Below, piece after piece: positions 44,925 to 52,798 of a stretch of 64,000 nucleotides of DNA (the first letter of the stretch is position 1; every line of letters starts with the position of its first letter). Under the pieces are notes generated by a model. The model made no database searches. It saw only the letters and a list, made by a program, of their open reading frames with translations, and was not told the DNA's origin. The stretch comes from CAYOXD01 sp964407825 (GTDB taxonomy: Bacteria > Desulfobacterota > Desulfobacteria > Desulfobacterales > JAFDDL01): contig CAYOXD010000005.1 in assembly GCA_964407825.1 (NCBI GenBank), positions 7,223 through 71,222 on the forward strand, in the 5' to 3' direction. A program made the position numbers and the translations under genes.

Positions 44925-44954
44925 TTGACACCCTGCAATGAAACTTGGTACGGT
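44925..44954 (+). promoter_or_regulatory. Possible promoter of the cytochrome c-dus operon
   Basis: TTGACA at 44925-44930 with TACGGT 18 bp downstream (44949-44954), about 90 bp before the cytochrome c start. The -35 is perfect and the -10 is poor. Confidence 0.3.
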
Positions 44955-45041
44955 TCCTCGATATTAGTCACCCTTCTCGTCAGGGTGGCCCCCAGGTGCG
45001 CCCCGCCAACCGCTCATTATTGGAAATAAGGAGATGCAAAA

Positions 45042-45653
45042 GTGAAAACCCTCTGGATCATAGTCGGTACTATCGGCTGTCTTGCAATCGTTTTCTTTGT
45101 CTCGGCACTGTCCGGAACCTATAATATTTCCGCAAAAACTCCCCACTGGGCCCTCTCCTCCTATGTGCTGGAAACCGTCCGGGACCGCTCCATTTCCCGC
45201 CACAGCGCATCCGTCGCGCTGCCCGACCTCAACAAACCGGACATGGCCCTCAAGGGCGTTATCCACTTTAACGAAACCTGCTGGAAATGCCACGGGGCTC
45301 CCGGCCGGAATCCTGAAGAATTCGCCGACGGGCTCTATCCCATTGCGCCGCCCCTCGAGAGCACCCCAAGCAATATGAATCCCAAGGAAATATTCTGGAC
45401 CATCGACAATGGCATCAAATTCACGGGGATGCCGTCCTTTGGGATTACCCACACCAAGGAGGAAATAGCCGACATGGTGGCCTTCATTGAAAAACTGCCC
45501 ACCCTCGACGCCCAGCGCTACAAGAAATTAGTCGATGAAGCCACGATGCGCTACGGTGAGGACGGCCACCCCCATGGGGCGGTATCCTCCCCAGGCGCCC
45601 CCGCCACCGCGCCCCAGACTGCCGTTCCTGGAGGCGAAGTGCAACAGCCTTGA
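45042..45653 (+). CDS. Membrane-anchored monohaem cytochrome c
   Basis: A 203-residue protein with an N-terminal signal anchor (about 4-22) and one haem c site, CWKCH at residues 80-84. Met130 in FTGMPSFG is a likely axial ligand, as in class I cytochromes with the GMPSFG pattern. The C-terminus (from about 175) is Pro/Ala-rich and low in complexity. Probably a periplasmic electron carrier. The start is GTG with AAGGAG 7 nt upstream. Its stop overlaps the dus start, a pairing of unrelated functions. Confidence 0.88.
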   Translation: MKTLWIIVGTIGCLAIVFFVSALSGTYNISAKTPHWALSSYVLETVRDRSISRHSASVALPDLNKPDMALKGVIHFNETCWKCHGAPGRNPEEFADGLYPIAPPLESTPSNMNPKEIFWTIDNGIKFTGMPSFGITHTKEEIADMVAFIEKLPTLDAQRYKKLVDEATMRYGEDGHPHGAVSSPGAPATAPQTAVPGGEVQQP

Positions 45654-46675
45654 AGCTGCTCGCGCACCTGCTTCGCGCCCCCATCACCATCGCCGGGCAC
45701 GCCATCGATAGCCGCCTGGTGCTGGCCCCCATGGCCATGCTGGGCCATGTGGCCTTCAGGGAACTTCTGGCGCAATACGGCGGCTATGGCCTTCTCTTCT
45801 CGGAGATGTGCAGCGCCAAGCGCCTCATTCACGAGAATCCGGCGGTTTCTCCCTGCTTCAGATGGCGAGCTGAGGAGCTTTCGAGACTCGTATGCCAGAT
45901 TTTCGGGGCTGATCCGGAATCGATGGCGGCCGCCGCCCAAAGGATCGAGCAGGAGGGGTTTTTCGGGGTCGACATCAACTTCGGCTGTGCGGCTGGAGAC
46001 ATATGCCGCTTGAACGGTGGCGCTGCCGTGCTGAAAGACCCGGCACTGGCCGAGAAAATCGTTTCCAGCGTGAGGAGGGCGGTCTCGATCCCGGTATTCG
46101 TAAAATTTCGCACCGGCTGGCAGGACAATGCGCAGGCCGCCGCCGATATGGCCAAGCGGTTCGAAGAGGCCGGGGCCGATGCCCTGACCTTTCATCCGAG
46201 GGTGGCGCCGGATCGTCGGGCCCATCCGGCCAAGTGGGGCCATATCGGCATTATCAAAACGGCTGTCTCGATTCCCGTATTCGGAAACGGCGACGTCTTT
46301 TCCGCCGATGACTGCCTCCGGATGCTTCGCGAGACCGGCTGCGACGGCGTGGCGGTGGGGCGCATGGCGGTGGCCAGGCCATGGCTCTTTGCCGAATGGA
46401 CCCAGCAGGGAAGCCCTCCCGGCGGCGACCAAGCCTATGAAAGATGTGCCCTGGAGCTGGCAGCCCTCCTGGAGAAGCACTTCACACCCCAGGAGGCGCT
46501 TCGGCGGTTCAAGAAATTCTCGCAGTATTTCGCCGCGAATTTCAAGTTTGGCCACACCTTTTACACCGCCGTCCAAAGGGGCGGGGATATGACCTCGGCC
46601 ATCCTCGCGGCAGCGGAATTTCTCAGCGGCACGCCCGAGCGCCTGGCCCAGCCCAACCTCAATTTTTTCAGATAG
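45650..46675 (+). CDS. dus: tRNA-dihydrouridine synthase family protein
   Basis: An FMN-binding TIM-barrel enzyme of 341 residues that reduces uridines in tRNA. LAPMAMLGHVAFRELLAQYGG opens the barrel (read in two parts), the catalytic cysteine is in DINFGCAAG, the flavin/tRNA contacts are in FVKFRTGW and LTFHPR, and GNGDVFSADD plus GVAVGRMAVARPWLF close it. The residue after the catalytic Cys is Ala where Pro is usual. The start is a TTG overlapping the cytochrome stop. Which uridine it modifies cannot be told. Confidence 0.9.
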   Translation: MKLLAHLLRAPITIAGHAIDSRLVLAPMAMLGHVAFRELLAQYGGYGLLFSEMCSAKRLIHENPAVSPCFRWRAEELSRLVCQIFGADPESMAAAAQRIEQEGFFGVDINFGCAAGDICRLNGGAAVLKDPALAEKIVSSVRRAVSIPVFVKFRTGWQDNAQAAADMAKRFEEAGADALTFHPRVAPDRRAHPAKWGHIGIIKTAVSIPVFGNGDVFSADDCLRMLRETGCDGVAVGRMAVARPWLFAEWTQQGSPPGGDQAYERCALELAALLEKHFTPQEALRRFKKFSQYFAANFKFGHTFYTAVQRGGDMTSAILAAAEFLSGTPERLAQPNLNFFR

Positions 46676-46760
46676 GTGCTGCTGCTCTTTGACAAGGGAC
46701 GCAGTGATGGTTAGCGTAAAGTGAGAAATGCCAAGCGGCAAAACAAGCAAAAGGAAAATC

Positions 46761-46928
46761 ATGATTGAGCTAACCGAATCGCAAACATATCAAGTGATCA
46801 CAACCATCTGTCAAAAACACGGGTGCACGATTAAGGAGATCAATCTGGAGCGGCACATCGTGGATCTTGACGGACCTCCCGATGCGCAGGAAAAGTGCAA
46901 GCTGGAACTGGAGGCATTCCTGGACTGA
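46761..46928 (+). CDS. Small hypothetical protein (55 aa)
   Basis: A 55-residue acidic protein beginning MIELTESQTYQVI, with two Cys. A clear AAAAGGA site lies 6 nt before the ATG at 46761; the reading extends upstream to 46728 but without a ribosome site. It follows dus by 85 bp. No family recognised; the helical, charged composition suggests a small regulatory or chaperone-like protein. Called on its ribosome site and length alone. Confidence 0.5.
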   Translation: MIELTESQTYQVITTICQKHGCTIKEINLERHIVDLDGPPDAQEKCKLELEAFLD

Positions 46929-47007
46929 ATTTACCCCCCCCCTGGAGAAACGGGAAGGTTCGCCTCAGGCTCAATGCCGTTCTTTCGCAAAGCGGGGCGT
47001 CAACGCC

Positions 47008-47682
47008 TCACATCGGGTCCTGCAAGTATCGGGAACCGGAAATGGAATCATGAGCCTGCCCAAGCGCCGCCAGACAGGCAGTGACATAACGCATGATAGA
47101 TCGGGACAGGTTGCCCTTGGCGAGAAGGTGGTGGTACAGGGCGATGGCCCACTGGCGGTTGGGGCGTCGCGATAGCTCTTTTCCCAGGTTCAACTGCAAG
47201 GAAAGCGCTCCATTCCCCTGAGGCAAGCACTCGTCCAGCAATGCATTAACGGCCGCGGGAAACCGCCTGGGTGGGTACAGGCCGGTCAAGCAATCGACCA
47301 GAAGCTTCAGATACTTCTTCCTGTACCCGCCGTCACGCAACAGCTTCTTTAGTTCTTCCAGGGCATCGGCATAGGACCCCACGCTGCACAGCGCATCGGC
47401 GCAAAGCAGCAAGTATGTCTCACAGGATCGCTCATCCCAATCCTGGCCCATTCGGACCACATCCTCTGCCGTGAACGATTTCTCCCGCTGGGAGGCAAAA
47501 TCCATCATCTCGGTTTCGATCTCGCGAATCTCCCTCTCGGCTGTGTCCCTGAGTTCCGGGTCCATGTTAACATTCGTTGAGAGAAGACCAGTGTAAAGTT
47601 CCACGGCCTCCCTGTGCAGACCCTGGGTGCGGTATGCCTGCGCTTCGCGCTGTGCTAATAGGAATGTGAACTTACCGGCCAT
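47008..47682 (-). CDS. TPR-like helical repeat protein, unknown function
   Basis: A 224-residue soluble, all-helical protein. AYRTQGLHREAVELYTGLL and ADALCSVGSYADALEELKKLL look like tetratricopeptide helix pairs, and a third weaker copy is near CLTGLYPPRRFPAAVNAL. Such proteins scaffold protein-protein contacts. The start at 47682 has AGGAG 6 nt upstream and was preferred to 47718. Converges with the small gene at 46761. Partner unknown. Confidence 0.6.
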   Translation of the reverse strand: MAGKFTFLLAQREAQAYRTQGLHREAVELYTGLLSTNVNMDPELRDTAEREIREIETEMMDFASQREKSFTAEDVVRMGQDWDERSCETYLLLCADALCSVGSYADALEELKKLLRDGGYRKKYLKLLVDCLTGLYPPRRFPAAVNALLDECLPQGNGALSLQLNLGKELSRRPNRQWAIALYHHLLAKGNLSRSIMRYVTACLAALGQAHDSISGSRYLQDPM

Positions 47683-48236
47683 CGTCAACTCCTGCTGTCC
47701 ATACCCAATATCGCTCAAGGCCGCTTGTCAACGCTCTCCAAATCCCTCCTCTTACCGAACGGAGAAGAAAGATATTCACGGGTCACACCGGATCCTCTCT
47801 CTCAATTATTCCAAAGGAGGAGGGCCTTGCTTATCCGAACAAGGTGTCAAGACATCGGTTCCTCGTTATGGCAGTATGGAAGGTTCGCGATCATCCTGCA
47901 ACAGGCCGTGCCGTCGTGGCGAAGATTACTTGAAGGGTAATGCGGTTATAATCTTTGCGATTCCAGGCACATCGTCAATCCATAAGGCGTCGGTTAATTC
48001 GTCTACACGAAATTGACGCTGTTTGTCAAGAAAAAAACACATTCCCTTCCGAACAGGTGGATAGCGAGTCTTTTTCCAAAAAATGAAATACTTGTCCGGT
48101 TCTTCCGGGAAGGCCGGGATGTCATGTGCATTGAAAATTCGTCAGTCGATTACGATTTATGGCGATCTCGACGCTGCGCTTCATGCGGAGCGGTGGAGGA
48201 GCACTCTCGAGTTTGGATGACGTATTGCAGGGAGGC
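47683..48236. other. 554-bp region without a confident gene
   Basis: Short open readings here (for example 47725-47940 and 48013-48264, plus strand) lack family resemblance and most lack ribosome sites. A minus-strand TTGACA near 48013-48034, within a TTGAC/GTCAA inverted repeat, could serve the TPR-like gene, but its -10 is poor. Decayed sequence is possible. Confidence 0.35.
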
Positions 48237-49355
48237 CTATACAAACTTCTGGTGCATTTCGTAGGCCGCTAGTTTCCGCCGGTTGAGCTCTCCAAAGGTG
48301 ATGAGCAGAGATTCCTTATGCCGGGCGGCAAGCTGAAACCAGTTTTCGATTTCACTAGAGAGTTTTTCCTCCCCAACGCCTTTATAAGTCCTGCTTTTCT
48401 CCACCGGGTGATCCATGACACCGGAGTTGATATAGGTCCAGGTCCCGTTCTTTCTGGAAACGATGCCGGTGTGCCCCCGGGTTTCCGTTGAAAACGACAA
48501 GATGCCCCCTTTTTGCAGATACGGTGAGATCTCGTCCATGACCTTTCGGGCTTGCCGCACTGGATCCTCGACTTTCGGAAAGGATTTGCTGTAAATCCTG
48601 GAGCCTGAGAAACGCACCAGCCCCTCGCCGTTCAGATAGGCGTTCATGGGAAGGCCTTTGTCCAAGGCTCTTTCCATCAGCTGACGGCCCAGGCCGTGTT
48701 GTCCGAAGTAACGAACCCCAATTTTGCGCAGGCCGTTTACGAGCAGTTCGTAACAGTTCACATCGGAATACGCCTCTCCCTCCATGGGTTCGACAGCCTT
48801 CAGAAGCTCTTCATTCAGGTTGTGGGAAGATGCATCGGCCGCAATGGGCGCCGGATGATCCCGAGATTTCCCCGTTGTCGCATCCCGGATCGAAATCCCT
48901 GCGGCCGCTCCCCCCGCTCCTCTGGGGAGGGAGGCGGCGCCGGTGGATTTCTCAGCGGCCTTCTGGAGCATATCTCCCCACAGAAGTTCCTTCGTGTCCG
49001 GGTTGTAATAAATATCCGTACCGCTTCGAATGCAAGTATAGTCTTTGTGTTGGTTCTGAGAGCCATAAACGATGTTCCAGCAGTCATCTCTGAGTTTGGG
49101 ATCGTTAATGAGCAGGTTGGAAACCGTCGGATTTTTTGACGTGATCGTTCCTATTTTGACAAGACCCGGCGGCATAGCATGCAGGCGCCGCGAGCCCCCC
49201 GGCCGGTCCCGGCCGCCTGCCGCCTGGCTCGGGGGGGGGCCGCAATGGGACAGCTTTTCTGACAACACCTTGTTAAAACCAGACAAATCAGATCCATTCC
49301 CCTTGGTCGGCAACGGTTTGTCCGGGCGGTTTCCCTCAACATAGCCGATCTTCAT
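48237..49355 (-). CDS. LysM-like and NlpC/P60-like cell-wall-acting protein (tentative)
   Basis: A 372-residue protein with no clear signal peptide. Residues 65-130 (TITSKNPTVSNLLINDPKLRDDCW, then GTDIYYNPDTKELLW) resemble the LysM-like module in front of lytic enzymes of related bacteria. The C-terminal part has the order of an NlpC/P60 cysteine peptidase: Cys201 (DVNCYELL), His295 (RGHTGIV) and Asn310. Between them lies a low-complexity Ala/Gly stretch. The start at 49355 has AAAGGATC 8 nt upstream. Possibly a secreted or phage- or effector-related hydrolase. Assignment rests on residue order only. Confidence 0.45.
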   Translation of the reverse strand: MKIGYVEGNRPDKPLPTKGNGSDLSGFNKVLSEKLSHCGPPPSQAAGGRDRPGGSRRLHAMPPGLVKIGTITSKNPTVSNLLINDPKLRDDCWNIVYGSQNQHKDYTCIRSGTDIYYNPDTKELLWGDMLQKAAEKSTGAASLPRGAGGAAAGISIRDATTGKSRDHPAPIAADASSHNLNEELLKAVEPMEGEAYSDVNCYELLVNGLRKIGVRYFGQHGLGRQLMERALDKGLPMNAYLNGEGLVRFSGSRIYSKSFPKVEDPVRQARKVMDEISPYLQKGGILSFSTETRGHTGIVSRKNGTWTYINSGVMDHPVEKSRTYKGVGEEKLSSEIENWFQLAARHKESLLITFGELNRRKLAAYEMHQKFV

Positions 49356-49461
49356 CGTTTCGATCCTTTCCTTGACCGCAACGCGCTGGGCGTTAAAAAA
49401 TTCGACATCCTTACAGGATAGCAAATAGCATGCCGTAATGGATATGGGCCTTACGGTGGGA

Positions 49462-50088
49462 TCAATTCCAATATTCGGTCAACACAAACCAGGCGACCCC
49501 GTAAACCGCAAAGGCCATAAGCGGCATCGCAATCCAGACGACCTTCCGGAAGGACGTATGGGCGGCTTCGTGGTACCATGCGTCGCGCTGGAACGAGAAT
49601 ATGATCCCTCTTCCAGGCTGATGCTCGAGGTTCCAGAAAAGCCCGCCGAGGATGTAGAAACTCGGGGAGATGAGGAGGTTTGAGAGCCAGGTGGCGGGAT
49701 ACACCCCGTCACGCAGCGAGATATAGATGTCATAGAACCAGGAGGATGAAAAAAGCATCATGCAAACTGCGACAAAAATATCGGCCCAGCCGGTTCTTGT
49801 CTTCAAGGATCGGAAGACAGCGCCAACGGCCCATGGGGCGGTCATGAAGGTCAGCGCGGAGATGATGATGCTGTCGGGGTAATCCCATGTCGGGTCGCCT
49901 GAATAGGGGGCGGCAAGCGTGATGCCTGAGGCAGCGATGATGAAGGTGGCAATCTTCCACGGCTGGGACAAAAACGCCCGGTAATCCGAAAACCTCTTTC
50001 TGATCTGGGGTTTCCTCAATAAGAGCCGGGCCGCCAAGAGAAGGCAGGTTGCCCAGAACAGGATGTAAGGCGCTGGATGGCTCATCAT
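49462..50088 (-). CDS. Polytopic membrane protein, unknown function
   Basis: A 208-residue protein with about six hydrophobic segments (near 6-22, 45-62, 75-95, 105-120, 140-155 and 185-203). The final loop contains WYHEAAHTSFRKV, in which the His residues might bind metal, but no family is recognised. It lies 106 bp upstream of the NlpC-like gene on the same strand. A second ATG directly follows the first; the ribosome site is weak for both. Confidence 0.6.
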   Translation of the reverse strand: MMSHPAPYILFWATCLLLAARLLLRKPQIRKRFSDYRAFLSQPWKIATFIIAASGITLAAPYSGDPTWDYPDSIIISALTFMTAPWAVGAVFRSLKTRTGWADIFVAVCMMLFSSSWFYDIYISLRDGVYPATWLSNLLISPSFYILGGLFWNLEHQPGRGIIFSFQRDAWYHEAAHTSFRKVVWIAMPLMAFAVYGVAWFVLTEYWN

Positions 50089-50355
50089 TATTGGGAATCC
50101 CCTGCTTTATGGGTTCATTGGCAAACCTTTCCCATCTCATCGGCCGATGGGGCCGTCATCTTTATTGGCCTTGAAGGAAAGAATTCAGTTTCTTTAGCTT
50201 AGACAGCAACTTCAACCCACGGCTTTTCATCGCGGGGCTCCCCTCCCGTGTCAACCCGTCAAGACTTTGGATTATTCCAGGCCTCAGGCGTTCATCTTTC
50301 GCAGCGATGTCCGCCAGGGCTTGCATTGAAAAGGTTTTTACAATACTGAAACAGG

Positions 50356-51414
50356 CTAGGCCGCGCAGATACCATACTGGGGCAAAAGATCGTGCACCAC
50401 GTAAAGCCGGTGCACCTGGATGGCATCGTGAAAGAGTTTCCAGTTGCTCTCCAGAAAATGCTTCTTCCAGGGATACTGCCGCTGATCTTCACTGGTCCCG
50501 AGGGCGTCCCCTTTCCATGACCCGTCGCTCTTTCCCGCGTAAAACACCTCTTCGGACCCGAAGCTGAAGACACCTTCCCTGATGGATTGAAGCCAGTCCC
50601 GATGGCGTTTTTCCGCATTCTCCTTCTTGATGGCGCCGAAGAGGTCCTGAATCCTATGCATGTCTTTATTGCCGATACCCGGCGCGGAAAAATTCGGATC
50701 ACGCTCCCTGTATTGCTGCATGGCCCGGCAGAGCTGATCGGCCGCTTCACAGAATTCGTCCGTGTTATGCCGCCTGATTTCCTCGCCATGACCGTTCTTG
50801 TATTTCCAGGCAAGAAAGGGCATGTCCGGCAGGACATACGCCCTGCCATGCCCCAGGGCCGGCGCGATATCGTCGATCATGTCCAGCTTGATTCTATCTC
50901 CAACGGAATCGAACACGCCCGAGCTACCGGTTTCGACGGGATCTTCCACTTCGTTGATTTCGTGATGGAGGCCGGCAAAGTTCTGGTGCGCCCACGTGTC
51001 TGCATAGACATGCAGGGTGACCCCGAGGCGATGCAGGCCGTAGGGTTTATCCTGATCGAGGATGGCCTGGCGGACCATCTTCCGTGCGATGGGGCTGTCG
51101 GGCTTGCAGATGATCTTCCGAACAAAGCTTCCCTCCGGATTCTGCCCCGGCCCCAGACCATCATTTCCCGGCAGAAAGTGAAACGGGAGCCAGGCCTGCT
51201 GGTTGGCAAGTTTCTGAAGGTTTCTCACGTCAACCATTTCATGGGCCGAACTGATCCGACTGAAGATCGCGCCGTTTTCGAAATAGACCGGGCCGCTGCT
51301 GGTGGCGTCATCCACATACTGGGCGGCATGGGCGATGATGTCCGCCTGTCCGTGCTTGAACCCGGCCAGCCGGGCCGTGACATAGGTTACCGTGTGATGA
51401 AAATCGATCTGCAT
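50356..51414 (-). CDS. DUF6765 family protein
   Basis: A 352-residue protein. It begins MQIDFHHTVTYVTARLAGF and has HAAQYVDDAT, PFHFLPGN and HVYADTWAHQNFAG, the conserved His/Asp-rich runs of DUF6765. The HxxxDxxAH spacing recalls zinc-dependent phospholipase C/S1-P1 folds, so a metal-dependent hydrolase is plausible but unproven. The start at 51414 has AAGGAGG 5-6 nt upstream. It follows the radical-SAM activase by 26 bp and may be the last gene of the glycyl-radical operon. Confidence 0.75.
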   Translation of the reverse strand: MQIDFHHTVTYVTARLAGFKHGQADIIAHAAQYVDDATSSGPVYFENGAIFSRISSAHEMVDVRNLQKLANQQAWLPFHFLPGNDGLGPGQNPEGSFVRKIICKPDSPIARKMVRQAILDQDKPYGLHRLGVTLHVYADTWAHQNFAGLHHEINEVEDPVETGSSGVFDSVGDRIKLDMIDDIAPALGHGRAYVLPDMPFLAWKYKNGHGEEIRRHNTDEFCEAADQLCRAMQQYRERDPNFSAPGIGNKDMHRIQDLFGAIKKENAEKRHRDWLQSIREGVFSFGSEEVFYAGKSDGSWKGDALGTSEDQRQYPWKKHFLESNWKLFHDAIQVHRLYVVHDLLPQYGICAA

Positions 51415-51440
51415 AATCCCTCCTTCTCTCTTCAGATGCT

Positions 51441-52340
51441 TCACGGGACCGACACTTCGGCCCAGGTGAAGTAACATTGCCACCTGTCAATTTCCGCCCG
51501 TGACATGGGGACCTCCGGCAATTCGGCCGCCATCCTGCCAATCGCGCGGGCCTTGGAACGCCCCCAGGGATGATAGGGCAGCAAGGCGATGCGCCGGACA
51601 CCCATCGCCCGTAACCGCTGAGCCAGGGAGCCGACATTCTCCTCCGTTGCCGTATAGCCCGGAATCAGAGGAATCCGGGCCACGACGGCTTCCGGTTTCG
51701 CCGCCAGCAATCGGGCCAGATTGTCCATAATGACGGTGTTCCCCCTGCCCAGCAGCGCCGCATGCGCGGTTCGCCTTGCGATCTTGAGGTCGTAGTAGAC
51801 CCGATCGAGCAGCTCCAACGCCCTTGCGGCAAAGGCCGGCCAGGAAAAAAGACCGCAGGTCTGAAGGGCGATGTGCAGGCCATGGCGCTTCAAAAGCGGT
51901 AGAAGCTCCCCTAAAAAATCCAACTGGCCTGTGGGCTCGCCGCCGGACAGGGTCACCCCACCGCCGGAGGTTTCATAAAACAGGCGGTCCCGCAGGATGA
52001 TTTCCGTAAGGCGTTCCGCCGTATACCACGACCCGACTCGCCTGAGAGCAGTGCTGGGACAGACATCGGCGCACCGCCCGCACCCGGAACAGCGTTGCCG
52101 GTTGATACGCTCGCGACTCTCCGGCAACATAATCGCTCCTTCCGGGCAGGCTTCGCCGCAGTCGCCACAGCCGATACAGCGCTCCGGGTAAAAGGCCACT
52201 TCCGGCCTGCCCGCGATAAACTCGGGATTATGGCACCAGGGGCAATGCAGTGGGCAGCCCTTGAAGAAAACCGTTGTCCGGATGCCGGGTCCGTCATGAA
52301 GCGAATGGCGGGCGATATGGCCGATCAACCCCGATGTCAT
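51441..52340 (-). CDS. Glycyl-radical enzyme activase (radical SAM)
   Basis: A 299-residue activating enzyme that uses SAM and a 4Fe-4S cluster to make the glycyl radical on the enzyme encoded two genes upstream. Radical-SAM cysteines are C29-x3-C33-x2-C36 (CPLHCPWC). An inserted ferredoxin-like module holds two more 4Fe-4S clusters (C55, 58, 61, 65 and C84, 87, 90, 94), as in activases of diol-dehydratase-type and CutC-type enzymes. SGGEPTGQ binds SAM. The start overlaps the SCP2-like gene's stop (ATGA). Confidence 0.94.
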   Translation of the reverse strand: MTSGLIGHIARHSLHDGPGIRTTVFFKGCPLHCPWCHNPEFIAGRPEVAFYPERCIGCGDCGEACPEGAIMLPESRERINRQRCSGCGRCADVCPSTALRRVGSWYTAERLTEIILRDRLFYETSGGGVTLSGGEPTGQLDFLGELLPLLKRHGLHIALQTCGLFSWPAFAARALELLDRVYYDLKIARRTAHAALLGRGNTVIMDNLARLLAAKPEAVVARIPLIPGYTATEENVGSLAQRLRAMGVRRIALLPYHPWGRSKARAIGRMAAELPEVPMSRAEIDRWQCYFTWAEVSVP

Positions 52341-52783
52341 CCGTGGGGCATCATGAGCTGGAGCTGCTTGGCCATGAAACCGAACCGGTACAGGTAATTG
52401 AGATTACCACTCGTTTTCACGTCCTGGCGCAGCATGGACCCGAGAATGTCCTGCCGGGGCGAGATAAGGAAATTCAACAGGGTCCGGCCGTTACGAAAGG
52501 TGATGGTGATGTGCGGATCGTCGATCACCTCCTCGGCCACCGTCATGCGCCCATTGTCAAAAAGCGCCGCCAGGGTAATCCCGCCGTCCGCGCTCAAGAA
52601 CTGGTATCTACCGGTAAAGCCTTGAATGTTTTGACGATAGTCTGGGTTTATAACAAACATGAACCGCATGAGATTGAGCAGGGTCTGGAGGAAGTCCTCC
52701 GCGAACTCGGATTCGAAGCTATTTGAAAAGCGGCCCCATAGACGCCTGATGTTGTCCTGGTCGAAAAAATCTGAAAGGCCCAT
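52337..52783 (-). CDS. SCP2-like (sterol-carrier-type) domain protein
   Basis: A 148-residue protein. ITITFRNGRTLLNFLISPRQDILGSMLR (shown in part) and SGNLNYLYRFGFMAKQL resemble the ligand-tunnel strands and C-terminal helix of SCP2 domains, which bind acyl chains or other hydrophobic ligands. It sits between the glycyl-radical enzyme (15 bp) and its activase (4-bp overlap), so it must serve the same pathway, perhaps as a carrier of a hydrophobic substrate. GGGAGG lies 6 nt before the second of two adjacent ATGs, which was chosen. Confidence 0.65.
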   Translation of the reverse strand: MGLSDFFDQDNIRRLWGRFSNSFESEFAEDFLQTLLNLMRFMFVINPDYRQNIQGFTGRYQFLSADGGITLAALFDNGRMTVAEEVIDDPHITITFRNGRTLLNFLISPRQDILGSMLRQDVKTSGNLNYLYRFGFMAKQLQLMMPHG

Positions 52784-52798
52784 CATGTTCCTCCCTTC

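Noticed and set aside
45551..46762. A 403-codon minus-strand open frame
   Set aside because: Antisense to cytochrome c and dus, both of which have clear motifs on the plus strand.
48013..48264. An 83-codon plus-strand open frame
   Set aside because: No ribosome site, an unusual Cys/Trp-rich composition and no family; probably non-coding.
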